56,622 bases of DNA from JBFMFH01 sp040752275 (GTDB lineage Bacteria > Acidobacteriota > Vicinamibacteria > Vicinamibacterales > JAKQTR01), in assembly GCA_040752275.1 (NCBI GenBank), contig JBFMFH010000085.1, forward strand, positions 1 through 56,622. The letters run 5' to 3'. Shown piece after piece: positions 17,091-27,211 of this stretch (the first letter of the stretch is position 1; the number at the start of each line of letters is the position of its first letter). A program made the position numbers and the translations under genes. The notes beneath the pieces were generated by a model that was not told the origin of the DNA, made no database searches, and saw nothing but the letters and a program-made list of their open reading frames with translations.

Positions 17091-18094
17091 TGGAAACCAC
17101 TGACCTCTCGCTGGAGTTCCTGCGCGTCGTGGAGCAGGCCGCCATCGCCAGCGCCCACACGATGGGTCTGGGAGACCAGTATCGCGCCGACACGGTGGCG
17201 GTCGAAGCGATGAGGCGCGAACTCGACGCCGTGCCAATCGACGGCACCATCGTCATCGGCGAGGGAGAGCGCGACGAGGCGCCGATGCTGTATATCGGCG
17301 AGAAGCTCGGACTCTCGCAGGCACGCACGCCGGGTGGACACCAGATCAGCGGCCGGTTCCCGGAAGTCGACATAGCCGTCGATCCACTCGAAGGTACGAA
17401 CCTGTGCGCGGTCGGCGCGCCGAACGCCATTACCGTCCTGGCGGCGGCGCCGAGAGGGGGCCTGCTCCACGCGCCGGACCTCTACATGGAGAAGCTCGTC
17501 GTCGGCCCGACGTCGAAGCATGCCGTCGACCTCGACGCCCCCGTGGCGGACAACCTGGCCGCCATCGCGAAGTGCCTCAACCGGCGGGTGGCCGATCTGG
17601 TGGTGATGGTGCTCGATCGGGATCGGCACGCCGCGCTCATCGGAGACATCCGGGCAACCGGCGCACGAATCCGACTCATCACCGACGGCGACCTGTCTGC
17701 CGGCATTGCCGCTGCGGTTGTCGGCAGCGGTGTTCATGCGGTCATGGGGATCGGTGGTGCGCCGGAGGGTGTGTTGACGGCCGCCGCGATGCGCTGCCTG
17801 AACGGGGAGATCTTCGCCAGGCTGGTCGTCAGGAGGCCGGAGGACGAGGAACGCTGCCGCGCGATGGGCATCAAGGACCCGGCGCGCGTGTACCGGTCTC
17901 ACGATCTCGCGCCAGGTTCGTCCATCATCTTCGCCGCGACCGGCGTGACCGACGGAACGCTCATGAAAGGCGTGCGGTTCTTCGGGGACGGCATCCGGAC
18001 CAGTTCACTGGTGATGCAGACCCATCCGTACCAGATCCGCTTCATCGACAGCATCCACGTCCACGACGGCGACTTCGTGAAGATTCGGTTCTGA
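17087..18094 (+). CDS. glpX: Fructose-1,6-bisphosphatase class II
   Basis: A 335-residue gluconeogenic phosphatase. The metal and substrate motifs are clear: VIGEGERDEAPML, DIAVDPLEGTN (the DPxxGT metal site), LITDGDLSAGI and IGGAPEGVLTAAA. The ATG at 17087 overlaps the stop of the acyl-CoA dehydrogenase gene, so translation is likely coupled. The pairing of fatty-acid oxidation with gluconeogenesis fits growth on lipids or acids, but that link is inference. Confidence 0.95.
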   Translation: MMETTDLSLEFLRVVEQAAIASAHTMGLGDQYRADTVAVEAMRRELDAVPIDGTIVIGEGERDEAPMLYIGEKLGLSQARTPGGHQISGRFPEVDIAVDPLEGTNLCAVGAPNAITVLAAAPRGGLLHAPDLYMEKLVVGPTSKHAVDLDAPVADNLAAIAKCLNRRVADLVVMVLDRDRHAALIGDIRATGARIRLITDGDLSAGIAAAVVGSGVHAVMGIGGAPEGVLTAAAMRCLNGEIFARLVVRRPEDEERCRAMGIKDPARVYRSHDLAPGSSIIFAATGVTDGTLMKGVRFFGDGIRTSSLVMQTHPYQIRFIDSIHVHDGDFVKIRF

Positions 18095-18106
18095 CCCGGG
18101 CCGCGC

Positions 18107-19348
18107 ATGGCGCGCACGTTTTCCTGGCGCCGTAATCTGCTGGCGGTCGCCGTCGCCAGCTTCACGGGATTCACGGGCTTCACGCTCGTGATGCCCTTCC
18201 TTCCCCTGTACATCGCGGAACTCGGCGTCACCGACGTGGGGGAGAGTGCCGCTTGGGCGGGCTTCAGCCTCGGCGTCACGCCTGCCCTCACCGCGATCCT
18301 GTCGCCGCTCTGGGGGAGGGTTGCGGATCGCTTCGGCCGGAAGCTCATGGTCGAGCGGTCGCTCGTCAGTTTCGTCGTGATCATGGCGGCCATGGCCTAC
18401 GTCACGAAGCCGTGGCACATCCTCGCCCTGCGAGCCGTGCAAGGGCTCTTCGCCGGGTATGGCGGGTTGACGCTCGCGATGGCCGCCGAATCGGCCCCGA
18501 AAGCGAGGCTGGCCTCGGCCATCGGGATCGTGCAGACGGCACAGCGGCTCGGCCCCGCCCTTGGACCGGTCATCGGGGGCGTCGTCGCCGGTCTGGTCGG
18601 CCTGCGCAACGCCTTCCTCGTGACGGCGTTCTTCTATGCGATGGCGTTCCTCGTGGTGCTCGTCCTCTACACCGATCCGATGCCAGGCCCGGACGCCGGC
18701 GAGAGCGGGAAGAGCCAGCCGCCCACGTTGAGCGCGCTCGTCCGTGCTCCGGGATTCGTGCTCGTGATGGTGGCCATCGCGGCGATCACCTTCGTCGACC
18801 GAAGCTTCGGACCCGTGCTGCCCCTGTATGTCCAGACCCTGGGATTGAAGGCCGAGCGCGTCGTGCTGCTGTCGGGCGTGCTCTTCTCGACCGCCGCGGT
18901 GACGGCGGCGCTGGGCAATCAGGCGTGTGCGGCACTCTTGAAGCGATTCCCGACAGGCCGCGTCCTCGCAGGGGGCGCGGGGCTCTCCGCGGTCGCACTG
19001 ATCCTGTTCCTCTCACTTCCGTCGGCTGCGATGCTCACCTTGACCTTCGCGCTGTTTGGCGCCGGTGTCGGAGTGGCCACCACGGCCGCCTACACGACTG
19101 GCGGTCATGCGCTTCCCTTGGGTGGGCAGGCGACAGGCTTCGGGCTCCTGACCGGCGCGGGACTCGCGGGGCTGGCCGTCAGCCCGGTCGTCGCCGGCGT
19201 GATGGCCCGGACCAGCCTCACCGCTGTCTTCCTGCTCGATCTGGCGCTGCTCGGGCTGGCGGTCGTCATGGCATGGATGCGCCTTCCCGGGCCACCGGGC
19301 GAGGGCGCCGGCTTCTCGATGGGCCTGGCGTCGCGCCGGGACCACTGA
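18107..19348 (+). CDS. Major facilitator superfamily transporter
   Basis: A 413-residue inner-membrane carrier with about 12 hydrophobic helices and the MFS motif A GRVADRFGRK between helices 2 and 3. Motif C-like GPALGPVIGG in helix 5 is typical of drug/H+ antiporters, so efflux is likelier than uptake. The substrate is unknown. It starts 12 bp after glpX and is probably co-transcribed. It ends at a hairpin shared with the converging antiporter gene. Confidence 0.88.
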   Translation: MARTFSWRRNLLAVAVASFTGFTGFTLVMPFLPLYIAELGVTDVGESAAWAGFSLGVTPALTAILSPLWGRVADRFGRKLMVERSLVSFVVIMAAMAYVTKPWHILALRAVQGLFAGYGGLTLAMAAESAPKARLASAIGIVQTAQRLGPALGPVIGGVVAGLVGLRNAFLVTAFFYAMAFLVVLVLYTDPMPGPDAGESGKSQPPTLSALVRAPGFVLVMVAIAAITFVDRSFGPVLPLYVQTLGLKAERVVLLSGVLFSTAAVTAALGNQACAALLKRFPTGRVLAGGAGLSAVALILFLSLPSAAMLTLTFALFGAGVGVATTAAYTTGGHALPLGGQATGFGLLTGAGLAGLAVSPVVAGVMARTSLTAVFLLDLALLGLAVVMAWMRLPGPPGEGAGFSMGLASRRDH

Positions 19349-19353
19349 GGAAT

Positions 19354-19372
19354 GGCCCGCTTGCGGCGGGCC
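19354..19372. terminator. Bidirectional hairpin between converging transporter genes
   Basis: GGCCCGC (19354-19360) and GCGGGCC (19366-19372) form a perfect 7-bp stem with a 5-nt loop, in the 39-bp gap between two converging stop codons. No T-run follows on either strand. Confidence 0.5.
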
Positions 19373-19387
19373 CACCTCTCGGCAGAC

Positions 19388-20896
19388 TCAGAACCAGAGC
19401 AGGGACACGATCGCGAAGGTCGGCAGCAGAAAGGCTCCAGCCCACAGCATGTAGCCGAAGAAGCTCGGCATCCGGACCCCCTGGCTCCTGGCGATCGACA
19501 GCACCATGAAGTTCGGTGCGTTGCCGATGTACGTATTCGCCCCCATGAACACGGCACCGGTCGAAACGGCCTTCAGATACACCACGAACTGGGCGGCCTG
19601 CGGGCCGGTGATGACGCCATTCAGGACGTCGGTCACCTGCTGGGGCGAGATCGACACCTGCCCGAGCGCGAGGGCGAAGAACGTCAGGTAGGTCGGCGCG
19701 TTGTCGAGGAAACTCGACAGCGCGCCGGTAATCCAGAAGTACTGCCATGGCCGGCTGATGCTGGCGATGAGCCACCCGAGGTTGCCCTGCGTCCCAGCCT
19801 GCAGGATCATGAGCACGGGCACGATGGTGACGAAGATGCCGAAGAAGAGGTAGGCGACCTCGGTCATCGCGTGCCAGTTGAACTGGTTGTCCTCCCGCAC
19901 CTTCGGCTGTGTCAGCACCAGTGACAGCAGACCAACGATGATGATCAGCAAATCTCGGACGATGTCTTCGAATCCGAAGTGGATGCCGAACCACTCGAAC
20001 CCGCCGGGCTTCCAGACGCCGGAGAGCAGGACCGAACCGAGGATCCCGAAGAGCAGCAGGAAGTTCCGGCCGCCCTCGATTCTGAACGATTCGCGCTTGT
20101 GGGGCGGCTCGTGGGACGGTCGCACATCGAGCTCACGCCGCATCAGATGGCGATCCAGCACGAAGAACCCGGTGAGCAGGACCGTCGAGACGAGCAGGTA
20201 CTCGGGCAACAGGCGCAACGTCCAGAAGAATGGGACACCGTGGAGGAAGCCGAGGAACAGGGGAGGGTCTCCGAGCGGCGTCAGCAGACCTCCAACGTTG
20301 GCCACCAGGAAGGTGAAGAAGATGAACACGTGGGCCTTCGAGCGCCGCCAGTGGTTCGCACGAAGCAGGGGGCGGACCAGCAGCATCGCGGCGCCGGTGG
20401 TGCCCATCAATGACGCCAGTACGGTTCCGACGGCGAGGAACGCGACGTTCAGCCTCGGGGTGGCGACCAGTGTGGCCCGCAGGTAGATGCCTCCCGAAAC
20501 GGTGTACAGGCCCCAGAGGAGAATCACGAACGGCACGTAGTCGACGAGCAGCACCTCGAGTGCCTTGTGCGTGGCGAAGCTCCCGAACTCGATGTAGAAG
20601 GGCGCGAAGAACGCGAGGGCCCACCCGATCGCAACCTTGGCGTAGTGCTTGTGCCAGAATCGGGGGGCGACGAGGGGGAAGAGCGCGATCGAGAGCAGCA
20701 TGCCCGCGAAGGGAAGCCCGCTCCACAAGGGGAGTGTCCTTGAGAGCTCCTGGGCCCTGTGCTCGAAGGCCCGAGCCTGGGCGGAGAGAGCGCTGGCTGG
20801 CTCGGCCAGAGCCGGCAACGCCGGCGCGAGCAGCGCGGCGATGACCATGATCAGGACGAACGGGCGACGGTATGATGGGACGAGTGAGGATGGCAT
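19388..20896 (-). CDS. Sodium/proton antiporter, NhaD/CitMHS-like
   Basis: A 502-residue polytopic membrane protein. About a dozen hydrophobic segments carry features of the ion transporter superfamily: GTTGAAMLLVRP, NVGGLLTPLGDPPLFLGFL, LSSFLDNAPTYL and GANTYIGNAPNFM. Duplicated N-x-G/T-P loops are characteristic of NhaD and citrate-Mg transporters. Na+/H+ exchange is the common role; organic-anion uptake is the alternative. An N-terminal hydrophobic signal-like segment ends in ALPALAEP. The ATG at 20896 is used here, with GTG 20920 and ATG 20848 also possible. Its start codon overlaps that of the divergent gene. Confidence 0.85.
   Translation of the reverse strand: MPSSLVPSYRRPFVLIMVIAALLAPALPALAEPASALSAQARAFEHRAQELSRTLPLWSGLPFAGMLLSIALFPLVAPRFWHKHYAKVAIGWALAFFAPFYIEFGSFATHKALEVLLVDYVPFVILLWGLYTVSGGIYLRATLVATPRLNVAFLAVGTVLASLMGTTGAAMLLVRPLLRANHWRRSKAHVFIFFTFLVANVGGLLTPLGDPPLFLGFLHGVPFFWTLRLLPEYLLVSTVLLTGFFVLDRHLMRRELDVRPSHEPPHKRESFRIEGGRNFLLLFGILGSVLLSGVWKPGGFEWFGIHFGFEDIVRDLLIIIVGLLSLVLTQPKVREDNQFNWHAMTEVAYLFFGIFVTIVPVLMILQAGTQGNLGWLIASISRPWQYFWITGALSSFLDNAPTYLTFFALALGQVSISPQQVTDVLNGVITGPQAAQFVVYLKAVSTGAVFMGANTYIGNAPNFMVLSIARSQGVRMPSFFGYMLWAGAFLLPTFAIVSLLWF
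20871..20876 (+). promoter_or_regulatory. -10 element for the threonylcarbamoyl-AMP synthase operon
   Basis: TATGAT lies 19 bp before the ATG at 20895 and sits inside the N-terminal codons of the divergent antiporter gene. The ten bases TATGATGGGA recur exactly upstream of der (45509-45518). The -35 is poor. Confidence 0.5.
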
Positions 20897-21587
20897 GCGG
20901 CGTTGTCTCGTCAGTTCCACCGAGCCTGAAGTCGAGTGGCTGCGCCAGGCGGCAGGCGTGCTGCGTGTCGGTGGGGCGGTTGCGTATCCGACCGATACTC
21001 TCTATGGGCTCGCTGTCGACCCCCGCAGCGAGCATGCGGTCTTGGAACTGTATCGCATGAAGGGCCGGTGGGTCGACAAGGCCATCCCGCTCGTCGCGGC
21101 CGACCGGTGTCAGATCGAGCATCTGGCCGGAAGGTTCGGCTCCCTGAGCGCTGCCCTCGCCGAGGCGTTCTGGCCCGGACCGCTGTCCCTTGTCATTCCG
21201 GCCTGGCCAGGTCTGGCGTCGCCGCTGCTGGCGGGGCGGTCCACCGTGGTCGTGCGCGTCCCCGCCCATCCGGTGGCGAGAGGGCTCGCCCGGGCGCTGG
21301 GGCACCCGGTGACGTCCACGAGTGCCAACGCCTCCGGAGAGTCACCCGCGTGGGACCCCGATGCCGTGGCGCACAGCCTCGGCGATCGGATTGCGCTGCT
21401 GCTGGACGGGGGCCGGACCCCCGGCGGAGCGCCGTCGACGATCGTCGATGCGACCGGCGGACGTCTTGTGCTTGTTCGGGCCGGTGCCGTGAGCTGGGAG
21501 AGCCTCCTGCCCTTCGAGCACGATCGGGGCGATCTCCACGACCGAACGCCACGCGCCGGCTCCACTCCGAACGGTGAACACACCTGA
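20895..21587 (+). CDS. L-threonylcarbamoyladenylate synthase (Sua5/YciO/YrdC family)
   Basis: A 230-residue enzyme that makes threonylcarbamoyl-AMP from threonine, bicarbonate and ATP for the t6A37 modification of ANN-decoding tRNAs. Seen: AVAYPTDTLYGLAVD, KGRWVDKAIPLV (a variant of the usual KxRP segment), FWPGPLSLVI, VRVPAHPVA and TSTSANASGE. It lacks the extra Sua5 domain, so it is the short TsaC/YrdC-like form. GTGAGGA five bases before the ATG fixes the start. The stop overlaps hflX by one base. Confidence 0.9.
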   Translation: MRRCLVSSTEPEVEWLRQAAGVLRVGGAVAYPTDTLYGLAVDPRSEHAVLELYRMKGRWVDKAIPLVAADRCQIEHLAGRFGSLSAALAEAFWPGPLSLVIPAWPGLASPLLAGRSTVVVRVPAHPVARGLARALGHPVTSTSANASGESPAWDPDAVAHSLGDRIALLLDGGRTPGGAPSTIVDATGGRLVLVRAGAVSWESLLPFEHDRGDLHDRTPRAGSTPNGEHT

Positions 21588-22888
21588 TGCATCCTGACCA
21601 GGTCTCCGTGCCCGAACGGGTGGCCATCGTCGGCCTGGTGTCCCCCCACGGCAGGCGCGTCGATCCCGATCTCGGCCTGAGGGAACTCGAGGGTCTGGTT
21701 GCCGCTGCCGGCGGGCAGGTCGTGCTGCGAAGCTGGCAGGAGCGCGCCACGCCGGACGCGGCCACCTACGTCGGCCGCGGCAAGCTCGATGAGGTGGCGC
21801 TCGCCTGCGCCGAGCTCGACGTTGATGTCGTGGTGTTCGACGCGGAGCTGTCCGCTTCCCAGCAGCGGCAGGTCGAGGGCATCGTGGGACGCCGTGCGGT
21901 CGATCGGACCGAGCTGATCCTGGACATCTTCGCGCGTCGGGCGCAGACGAGGGAGGGCAAGCTGCAGGTGGAACTGGCCCAACTGCGCTACCTCCTGCCG
22001 CGCCTGGTCGGGGCCGGGGTCGCGCTCTCCCGCCTTGGAGGAGGAATCGGCACGCGGGGTCCTGGCGAGACGAAACTCGAGACTGATCGCCGGCGGATCC
22101 GCCGCCGGATCGCGTCGATCTCCGATAACATCGACGAGGTCCGGCGGCGCCGGGCGCGGCTCCGGGAGCGACGGCAGAAGGCGGACATGCCCACCATCGC
22201 GCTGGTCGGCTACACGAACGCCGGCAAGTCGACCCTGTTCAACCTCCTCACCGACGAATCGGCGGACACCAGCGACGCGCTGTTCGTTACGCTCGATCCC
22301 CTGGTGCGTCGGGTCCGACTGGGGGACGGCCGGGATCTGTTGATCTCCGATACGGTGGGGTTCATCGATCGCCTGCCGCACGCGCTCGTCGCCGCGTTCC
22401 GCGCGACGCTCGAGGAGGTGTGCGAAGCCGACCTCCTCGTGCACGTGGTGGACGGCGCGGAGCCCGACTACGAGCGCCGCATGGACGCGGTCCAGAAGGT
22501 CCTCGAGGACGTGGGCGCGGCGGATGTTCCGCGGATCGATGCCTTCAACAAGTGCGACCGGCTCACGCCAGCCGAACGGGAGCGCCTGGCCCATCGCCAT
22601 CCGGCGAGTGTGCTGGTGTCGGCCCTGCGAGGCGAGGGACGGGACGCGTTGCTGGCGAACGTGATCGCCAGGGTCGGCCTCGACACCGAGCGTGTGCGAA
22701 TCACCATGAACACACGCCGGGAGGAAGGCCGACAGGCCGTGGTCCGCTTGTATCGGCACGCCCGCGTGGTCAATCATCTCGCATCTGGCGGGCGGGTCGA
22801 GATCGTCGCCGACGTGCCGCGCCGGATGCTGTTGACGCTTGGGCGGGCTGCAGTCAGGATTCAGCCCGGCCGCGGGGGGAATGCGTGA
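21587..22888 (+). CDS. hflX: Ribosome-associated GTPase HflX
   Basis: A 433-residue GTPase that splits or rescues 70S ribosomes, especially under stress. The N-terminal HflX domain contains YVGRGKLDEV and FDAELSASQQR. The glycine-rich linker is LGGGIGTRGPGETKLETDRR. The G domain has G1 GYTNAGKS (208-215), G3 DTVGF and G4 NKCD. The Asn in GYTNAGKS matches the family. The ATG overlaps the previous TGA and the stop overlaps the next GTG, so it is the middle of a tightly coupled operon. Confidence 0.95.
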   Translation: MHPDQVSVPERVAIVGLVSPHGRRVDPDLGLRELEGLVAAAGGQVVLRSWQERATPDAATYVGRGKLDEVALACAELDVDVVVFDAELSASQQRQVEGIVGRRAVDRTELILDIFARRAQTREGKLQVELAQLRYLLPRLVGAGVALSRLGGGIGTRGPGETKLETDRRRIRRRIASISDNIDEVRRRRARLRERRQKADMPTIALVGYTNAGKSTLFNLLTDESADTSDALFVTLDPLVRRVRLGDGRDLLISDTVGFIDRLPHALVAAFRATLEEVCEADLLVHVVDGAEPDYERRMDAVQKVLEDVGAADVPRIDAFNKCDRLTPAERERLAHRHPASVLVSALRGEGRDALLANVIARVGLDTERVRITMNTRREEGRQAVVRLYRHARVVNHLASGGRVEIVADVPRRMLLTLGRAAVRIQPGRGGNA

Positions 22889-24261
22889 GGTCCAGAATCC
22901 TCGGAGCGGTCCGTTTCGGCGCAGTCGCGACGTCGATGAGTCTCGTCCTCGGGTCGTGTGCGCCCAAAGTCCCGCCGCCCGTCACGCCGGGAACCGCGCT
23001 CTTCCCGGAATTCATCTTCCCGGTCGTGCCGCCACGAGTCGGCGATCAGAATCTCGCCGCGCGCCACATGAGGGCCTGGCAGATGCTGCAGTCCGGAGAC
23101 GCCCGGGGAGCCGAGCGCGAGTACGCCACCCTGTTGCGGCGCAACCCCGGCTTCTTCCCGGGCGAGACCGGGTTCGCTTACGTGCGCGTGGCTGGCCAGC
23201 AGTATCAAGACGCCATTGCCCGCTTCGACCGTGCGCTGGCGATGGCCCCATCCTACGCGCCGGCGCTGGCCGGAAGGGCAGAGGCCCTGTTGGCCGCCGG
23301 CCAGCGCGATCGAGCGCTCGCGAGCTTCGAGGCCGCGTACAAGGCCGACCCGTCGCTCGCCGACTTGTCCAGGCGGATCGACGTACTGCGCTTCGATCGC
23401 GTACGCGAGTTGGTGGCGGCCGGCAGGCGCGCCGCCGACACGGGTGGTTATGAGGAGGCCCGGCGGGCGTACGCCGAGGCGCTGGCCGCATCGCCGCAGA
23501 GCGCGTTTCTCTATCGGGATCTCGGCGCGGTGGAGGTGCGCCTCGGGGCCATCGCCGAGGGGTTGGCCCATCTTCGCCAGGCCCTGGACGTGGATCCCTC
23601 TGACGCCGGCGCGTACCTGGCCCTGGCGGATGCGCTCGATCGGTCCGGCGACCCGATTGGCGCGGTGGGCGCGTACGAGCGTGCCTACGAACTGGATCCC
23701 TCGGATGCGACGCGGGCGGCACTCGCACGGGCGCGGGCACGGGCCGAGGCGGCGGCCCTCCCCTCGGAGTTCGGCGCCATCCCCGGCGCGGCGCGAATCA
23801 CCCGGGGTGACCTGGCGGCGCTCCTCGGCGTGCGCCTGCAGCCGTTCGTTGCGCGGTTGCGTGCGCGCTCGGGCGTGGTGGCGACGGATGTTCGCGGGCA
23901 CTGGGCGGCGGCGTGGATCATGTCGGTCACGAGAGCGGGACTCATGGACGTCTACCCGAACCACACGTTCCAGCCGCGGGCAGCAATCCGGCGCGCGGAC
24001 CTCGCGCTGGCCGTGAGCCGCATCCTTTCGGCCGGTGGCGCCGCGCCGTCCGGTGCCCGTTCGCGGATTTCGATCGCCGACATGAGTTCGGACCATCTGA
24101 GCTACGCGGCGGCGTCTGCTGCGGTGGCGTCCGGCGTGATGTCCCTGGCCGATGGGCGCACCTTCCGCCCGTCCCAGCCGGTCAGCGGCGCAGAGGCCAC
24201 GGAAGTCGTCGAGCGTCTCGCGCGTCTGGTGGTGCGGCCCCGGCAGGAGCAGGCGCGATGA
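22885..24261 (+). CDS. Lipoprotein with tetratricopeptide repeats and SLH-like domains
   Basis: A 458-residue envelope protein. The GTG at 22885 overlaps the hflX stop (GTGA) and gives a lipoprotein signal with lipobox LGSC near residue 25. Residues about 50-300 form several TPRs (YQDAIARFDRALAMAPSYAP, FLYRDLGAVEVRLG, AYLALADALDRSGDPIGA). The C-terminal third resembles S-layer homology units (DVRGHWAAAWIMSVTRAGLMD and the later SLADGRTFRPSQPVSGAEA). SLH units usually bind cell-wall polymers, so a link from outer membrane to wall is plausible. The exact partner is unknown. It overlaps pgsA by ATGA. Confidence 0.8.
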   Translation: MRSRILGAVRFGAVATSMSLVLGSCAPKVPPPVTPGTALFPEFIFPVVPPRVGDQNLAARHMRAWQMLQSGDARGAEREYATLLRRNPGFFPGETGFAYVRVAGQQYQDAIARFDRALAMAPSYAPALAGRAEALLAAGQRDRALASFEAAYKADPSLADLSRRIDVLRFDRVRELVAAGRRAADTGGYEEARRAYAEALAASPQSAFLYRDLGAVEVRLGAIAEGLAHLRQALDVDPSDAGAYLALADALDRSGDPIGAVGAYERAYELDPSDATRAALARARARAEAAALPSEFGAIPGAARITRGDLAALLGVRLQPFVARLRARSGVVATDVRGHWAAAWIMSVTRAGLMDVYPNHTFQPRAAIRRADLALAVSRILSAGGAAPSGARSRISIADMSSDHLSYAAASAAVASGVMSLADGRTFRPSQPVSGAEATEVVERLARLVVRPRQEQAR

Positions 24262-24798
24262 GCACGCTGACCGTCGCGAACCAGTTGACGCTGCTCCGCA
24301 TGCTGCTGATTCCCGCCTTCGTCATCCTGGTGATCTACGGGCAGGCCGGGTGGGCCCTCCTGGTCTTCGTGGCTGCCGGCGTGACCGACGGACTCGACGG
24401 GCTCATCGCGCGGATGACCAACCAGCGCACGACGGTCGGGGTGTGGCTCGACCCGATGGCCGACAAGCTGCTGCTGGTGACGACCTTCGTCGTGCTGTCC
24501 CTGCCCGATGTGGGGCTGGCGAACCGGATTCCGGCCTGGCTGACGATTCTGGTGATCAGCCGCGACGTCGTGATTGTGATGACCGTGGCCGTGGTGAGTC
24601 TCGCCGTCGGACCGCGCACCTTCAAACCGTCGATGCTCGGCAAGATCGCCACAGGCACCTACATTGCCACCTGTGTGGTGGTCATGTGGTTCAACTACCG
24701 GGGCATAGAGTCGGTGCTGGTCGCGGTAGCCGTCTACGCCAGCCTCATCGTGACGCTTGCCTCCGGCCTGCACTACATCGCGCACGCGCGGCGCATCA

Positions 24799-24824
<26 letters not shown>
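24258..24824 (+). CDS. pgsA: CDP-diacylglycerol-glycerol-3-phosphate 3-phosphatidyltransferase-like
   Basis: A 188-residue membrane enzyme of the CDP-alcohol phosphatidyltransferase family. The signature DG-x2-AR-x8-G-x3-D-x3-D runs from D44 to D69 (DGLDGLIAR ... GVWLDPMAD) and coordinates the catalytic metals. The N-terminal NQLTLLRMLLIP is the usual PgsA beginning. It makes phosphatidylglycerol phosphate for anionic phospholipids; another CDP-alcohol acceptor cannot be excluded. Its last 26 bp overlap the convergent UDP-xylose synthase gene. Confidence 0.88.
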
Positions 24825-25743
<919 letters not shown>

Positions 25744-25753
25744 GGCTGCTCCG

Positions 25754-27199
25754 TCAGGCAGGCCGCTGCTTGATGATGCCCAGCCCCCGGATGAGGGTGA
25801 GCCACATGATCTTGATGTCGAGACTGAGGGACCAGTTCTCGATGTAGTACAGGTCGAACTCGATGCGTTTCTCGAGAGAGGTGTTGCCCCGCCACCCATT
25901 GACCTGCGCCCAGCCGGTAATCCCCGACTTGACCTTGTGGCGCAGCATGTAGTGCGGGTAGCGGTGTCGGAATTGTTCGACGAAGTAGGGGCGTTCGGGT
26001 CTCGGCCCCACCAGCGACATCTCGCCGCGCAGCACGTTCAGCAACTGCGGCAGCTCGTCGAGATCGAAGCGTCTGAGCACCCGTCCGATCGGGGTGCACC
26101 TGGGGTCCTCGTCGCGGGCCCACACGGGGCCGGAGCCGTCCTCCGCGTTGTCGAACATCGAGCGGAACTTGTACACCGTGAACGGCGTGCCGTCGAGACT
26201 CATCCGCTCCTGGCGGTAGAAGACCGGGCCGGTGGACGTCAGGCGGACGATGACGGCAAGGATGCCCATCGGGATGGCCAGGACTGCCAGCGCGACGCTG
26301 GAGATCAGGATGTCCACAACGCGCTTGGCCGCGGCGTTGAGGCCCTGGAGCGGGACGTCGCTGAGATTGATGATGGGAATGCCGTCGAGATCCTCGATCC
26401 CCGCCCGAAGAGCGATGAACTGCAGCAGGTCCGGCACGACCTTGGCGTCCAGCATGTTCTTCGTCGCGGTCTCGATGACCTGCATCATCAGTTGGTGCTC
26501 GTCGAAGGGCAGGGCCACGTAGAGCTGGTCGGCGCGCTCACGGCGGGCGATCTCAGCCAAATCCGCGGTCGTGCCGAGGAGCGGCAGACCGCGATAACCC
26601 AGATGATCGCGGTCGGCGCGGCTGTCGACGAATCCGACAATCTGGTAGCCGAGGTCGCGATGTTCGAGGATCTTGTCCGCGACGAGTTTGCCCAGATCGC
26701 CGCTGCCGACGATGATGAGTCGCTTCAGTCCGATACCGGCCCGCCACCGTCGCTCGAGTACGTGGCGGACGCTGATGCGCGAGCTGAAGGTGAAGACCAC
26801 GGTCAGCGCCAGGAACAGCGCCCAAACGATCTGGGACACCTCGAACGCGCCTCGGTCCTTCAACTCGTCGGGCAGGTAGTAGGCCTGGAAATACAGCGTG
26901 GAGACAATCCCCAGGAGCACGGACACGATGCTGCCGACCAGGACAGCGAAGAAATCGTCAACGCGCGACCGGTTGCGGCGCACGCTGTACAGGCCCTGGA
27001 AGTAGAAGGCCACCGGGACGAGCACGGCGACGAACGGCGTCACCCACAGGTACTGCTCGAACGGCGGCTGGCCCTTTGGCGCGGCGATGGCGCCGGATTC
27101 GAAGCGCAGGTAGTACGCACCAAGGAAGGCGGCCACCGCGAGCAGGGAGTCCGTGGCGACATAGAAGGCCGCCAGCGTGCGTTTGTATCGTTTAACCAT
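25754..27199 (-). CDS. Polyprenyl glycosylphosphotransferase (initiating sugar transferase, WbaP/WcaJ type)
   Basis: A 481-residue membrane enzyme that attaches the first sugar-1-phosphate to the undecaprenyl carrier. Four or five N-terminal membrane segments are followed by a Rossmann-like CoA-binding domain (RLIIVGSGDLGKLVADKIL) and one more hydrophobic helix (VDILISSVALAVLAIP). The catalytic bacterial sugar transferase domain carries YKFRSMFDNAE, RRFDLDELPQLLNVL, MSLVGPRPE and SGITGWAQVNGWRG. The initiating sugar is not readable. The ATG at 27199 is preferred over the GTG at 27211. Confidence 0.93.
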   Translation of the reverse strand: MVKRYKRTLAAFYVATDSLLAVAAFLGAYYLRFESGAIAAPKGQPPFEQYLWVTPFVAVLVPVAFYFQGLYSVRRNRSRVDDFFAVLVGSIVSVLLGIVSTLYFQAYYLPDELKDRGAFEVSQIVWALFLALTVVFTFSSRISVRHVLERRWRAGIGLKRLIIVGSGDLGKLVADKILEHRDLGYQIVGFVDSRADRDHLGYRGLPLLGTTADLAEIARRERADQLYVALPFDEHQLMMQVIETATKNMLDAKVVPDLLQFIALRAGIEDLDGIPIINLSDVPLQGLNAAAKRVVDILISSVALAVLAIPMGILAVIVRLTSTGPVFYRQERMSLDGTPFTVYKFRSMFDNAEDGSGPVWARDEDPRCTPIGRVLRRFDLDELPQLLNVLRGEMSLVGPRPERPYFVEQFRHRYPHYMLRHKVKSGITGWAQVNGWRGNTSLEKRIEFDLYYIENWSLSLDIKIMWLTLIRGLGIIKQRPA

Positions 27200-27211
27200 C
27201 ACCGGTACCAC

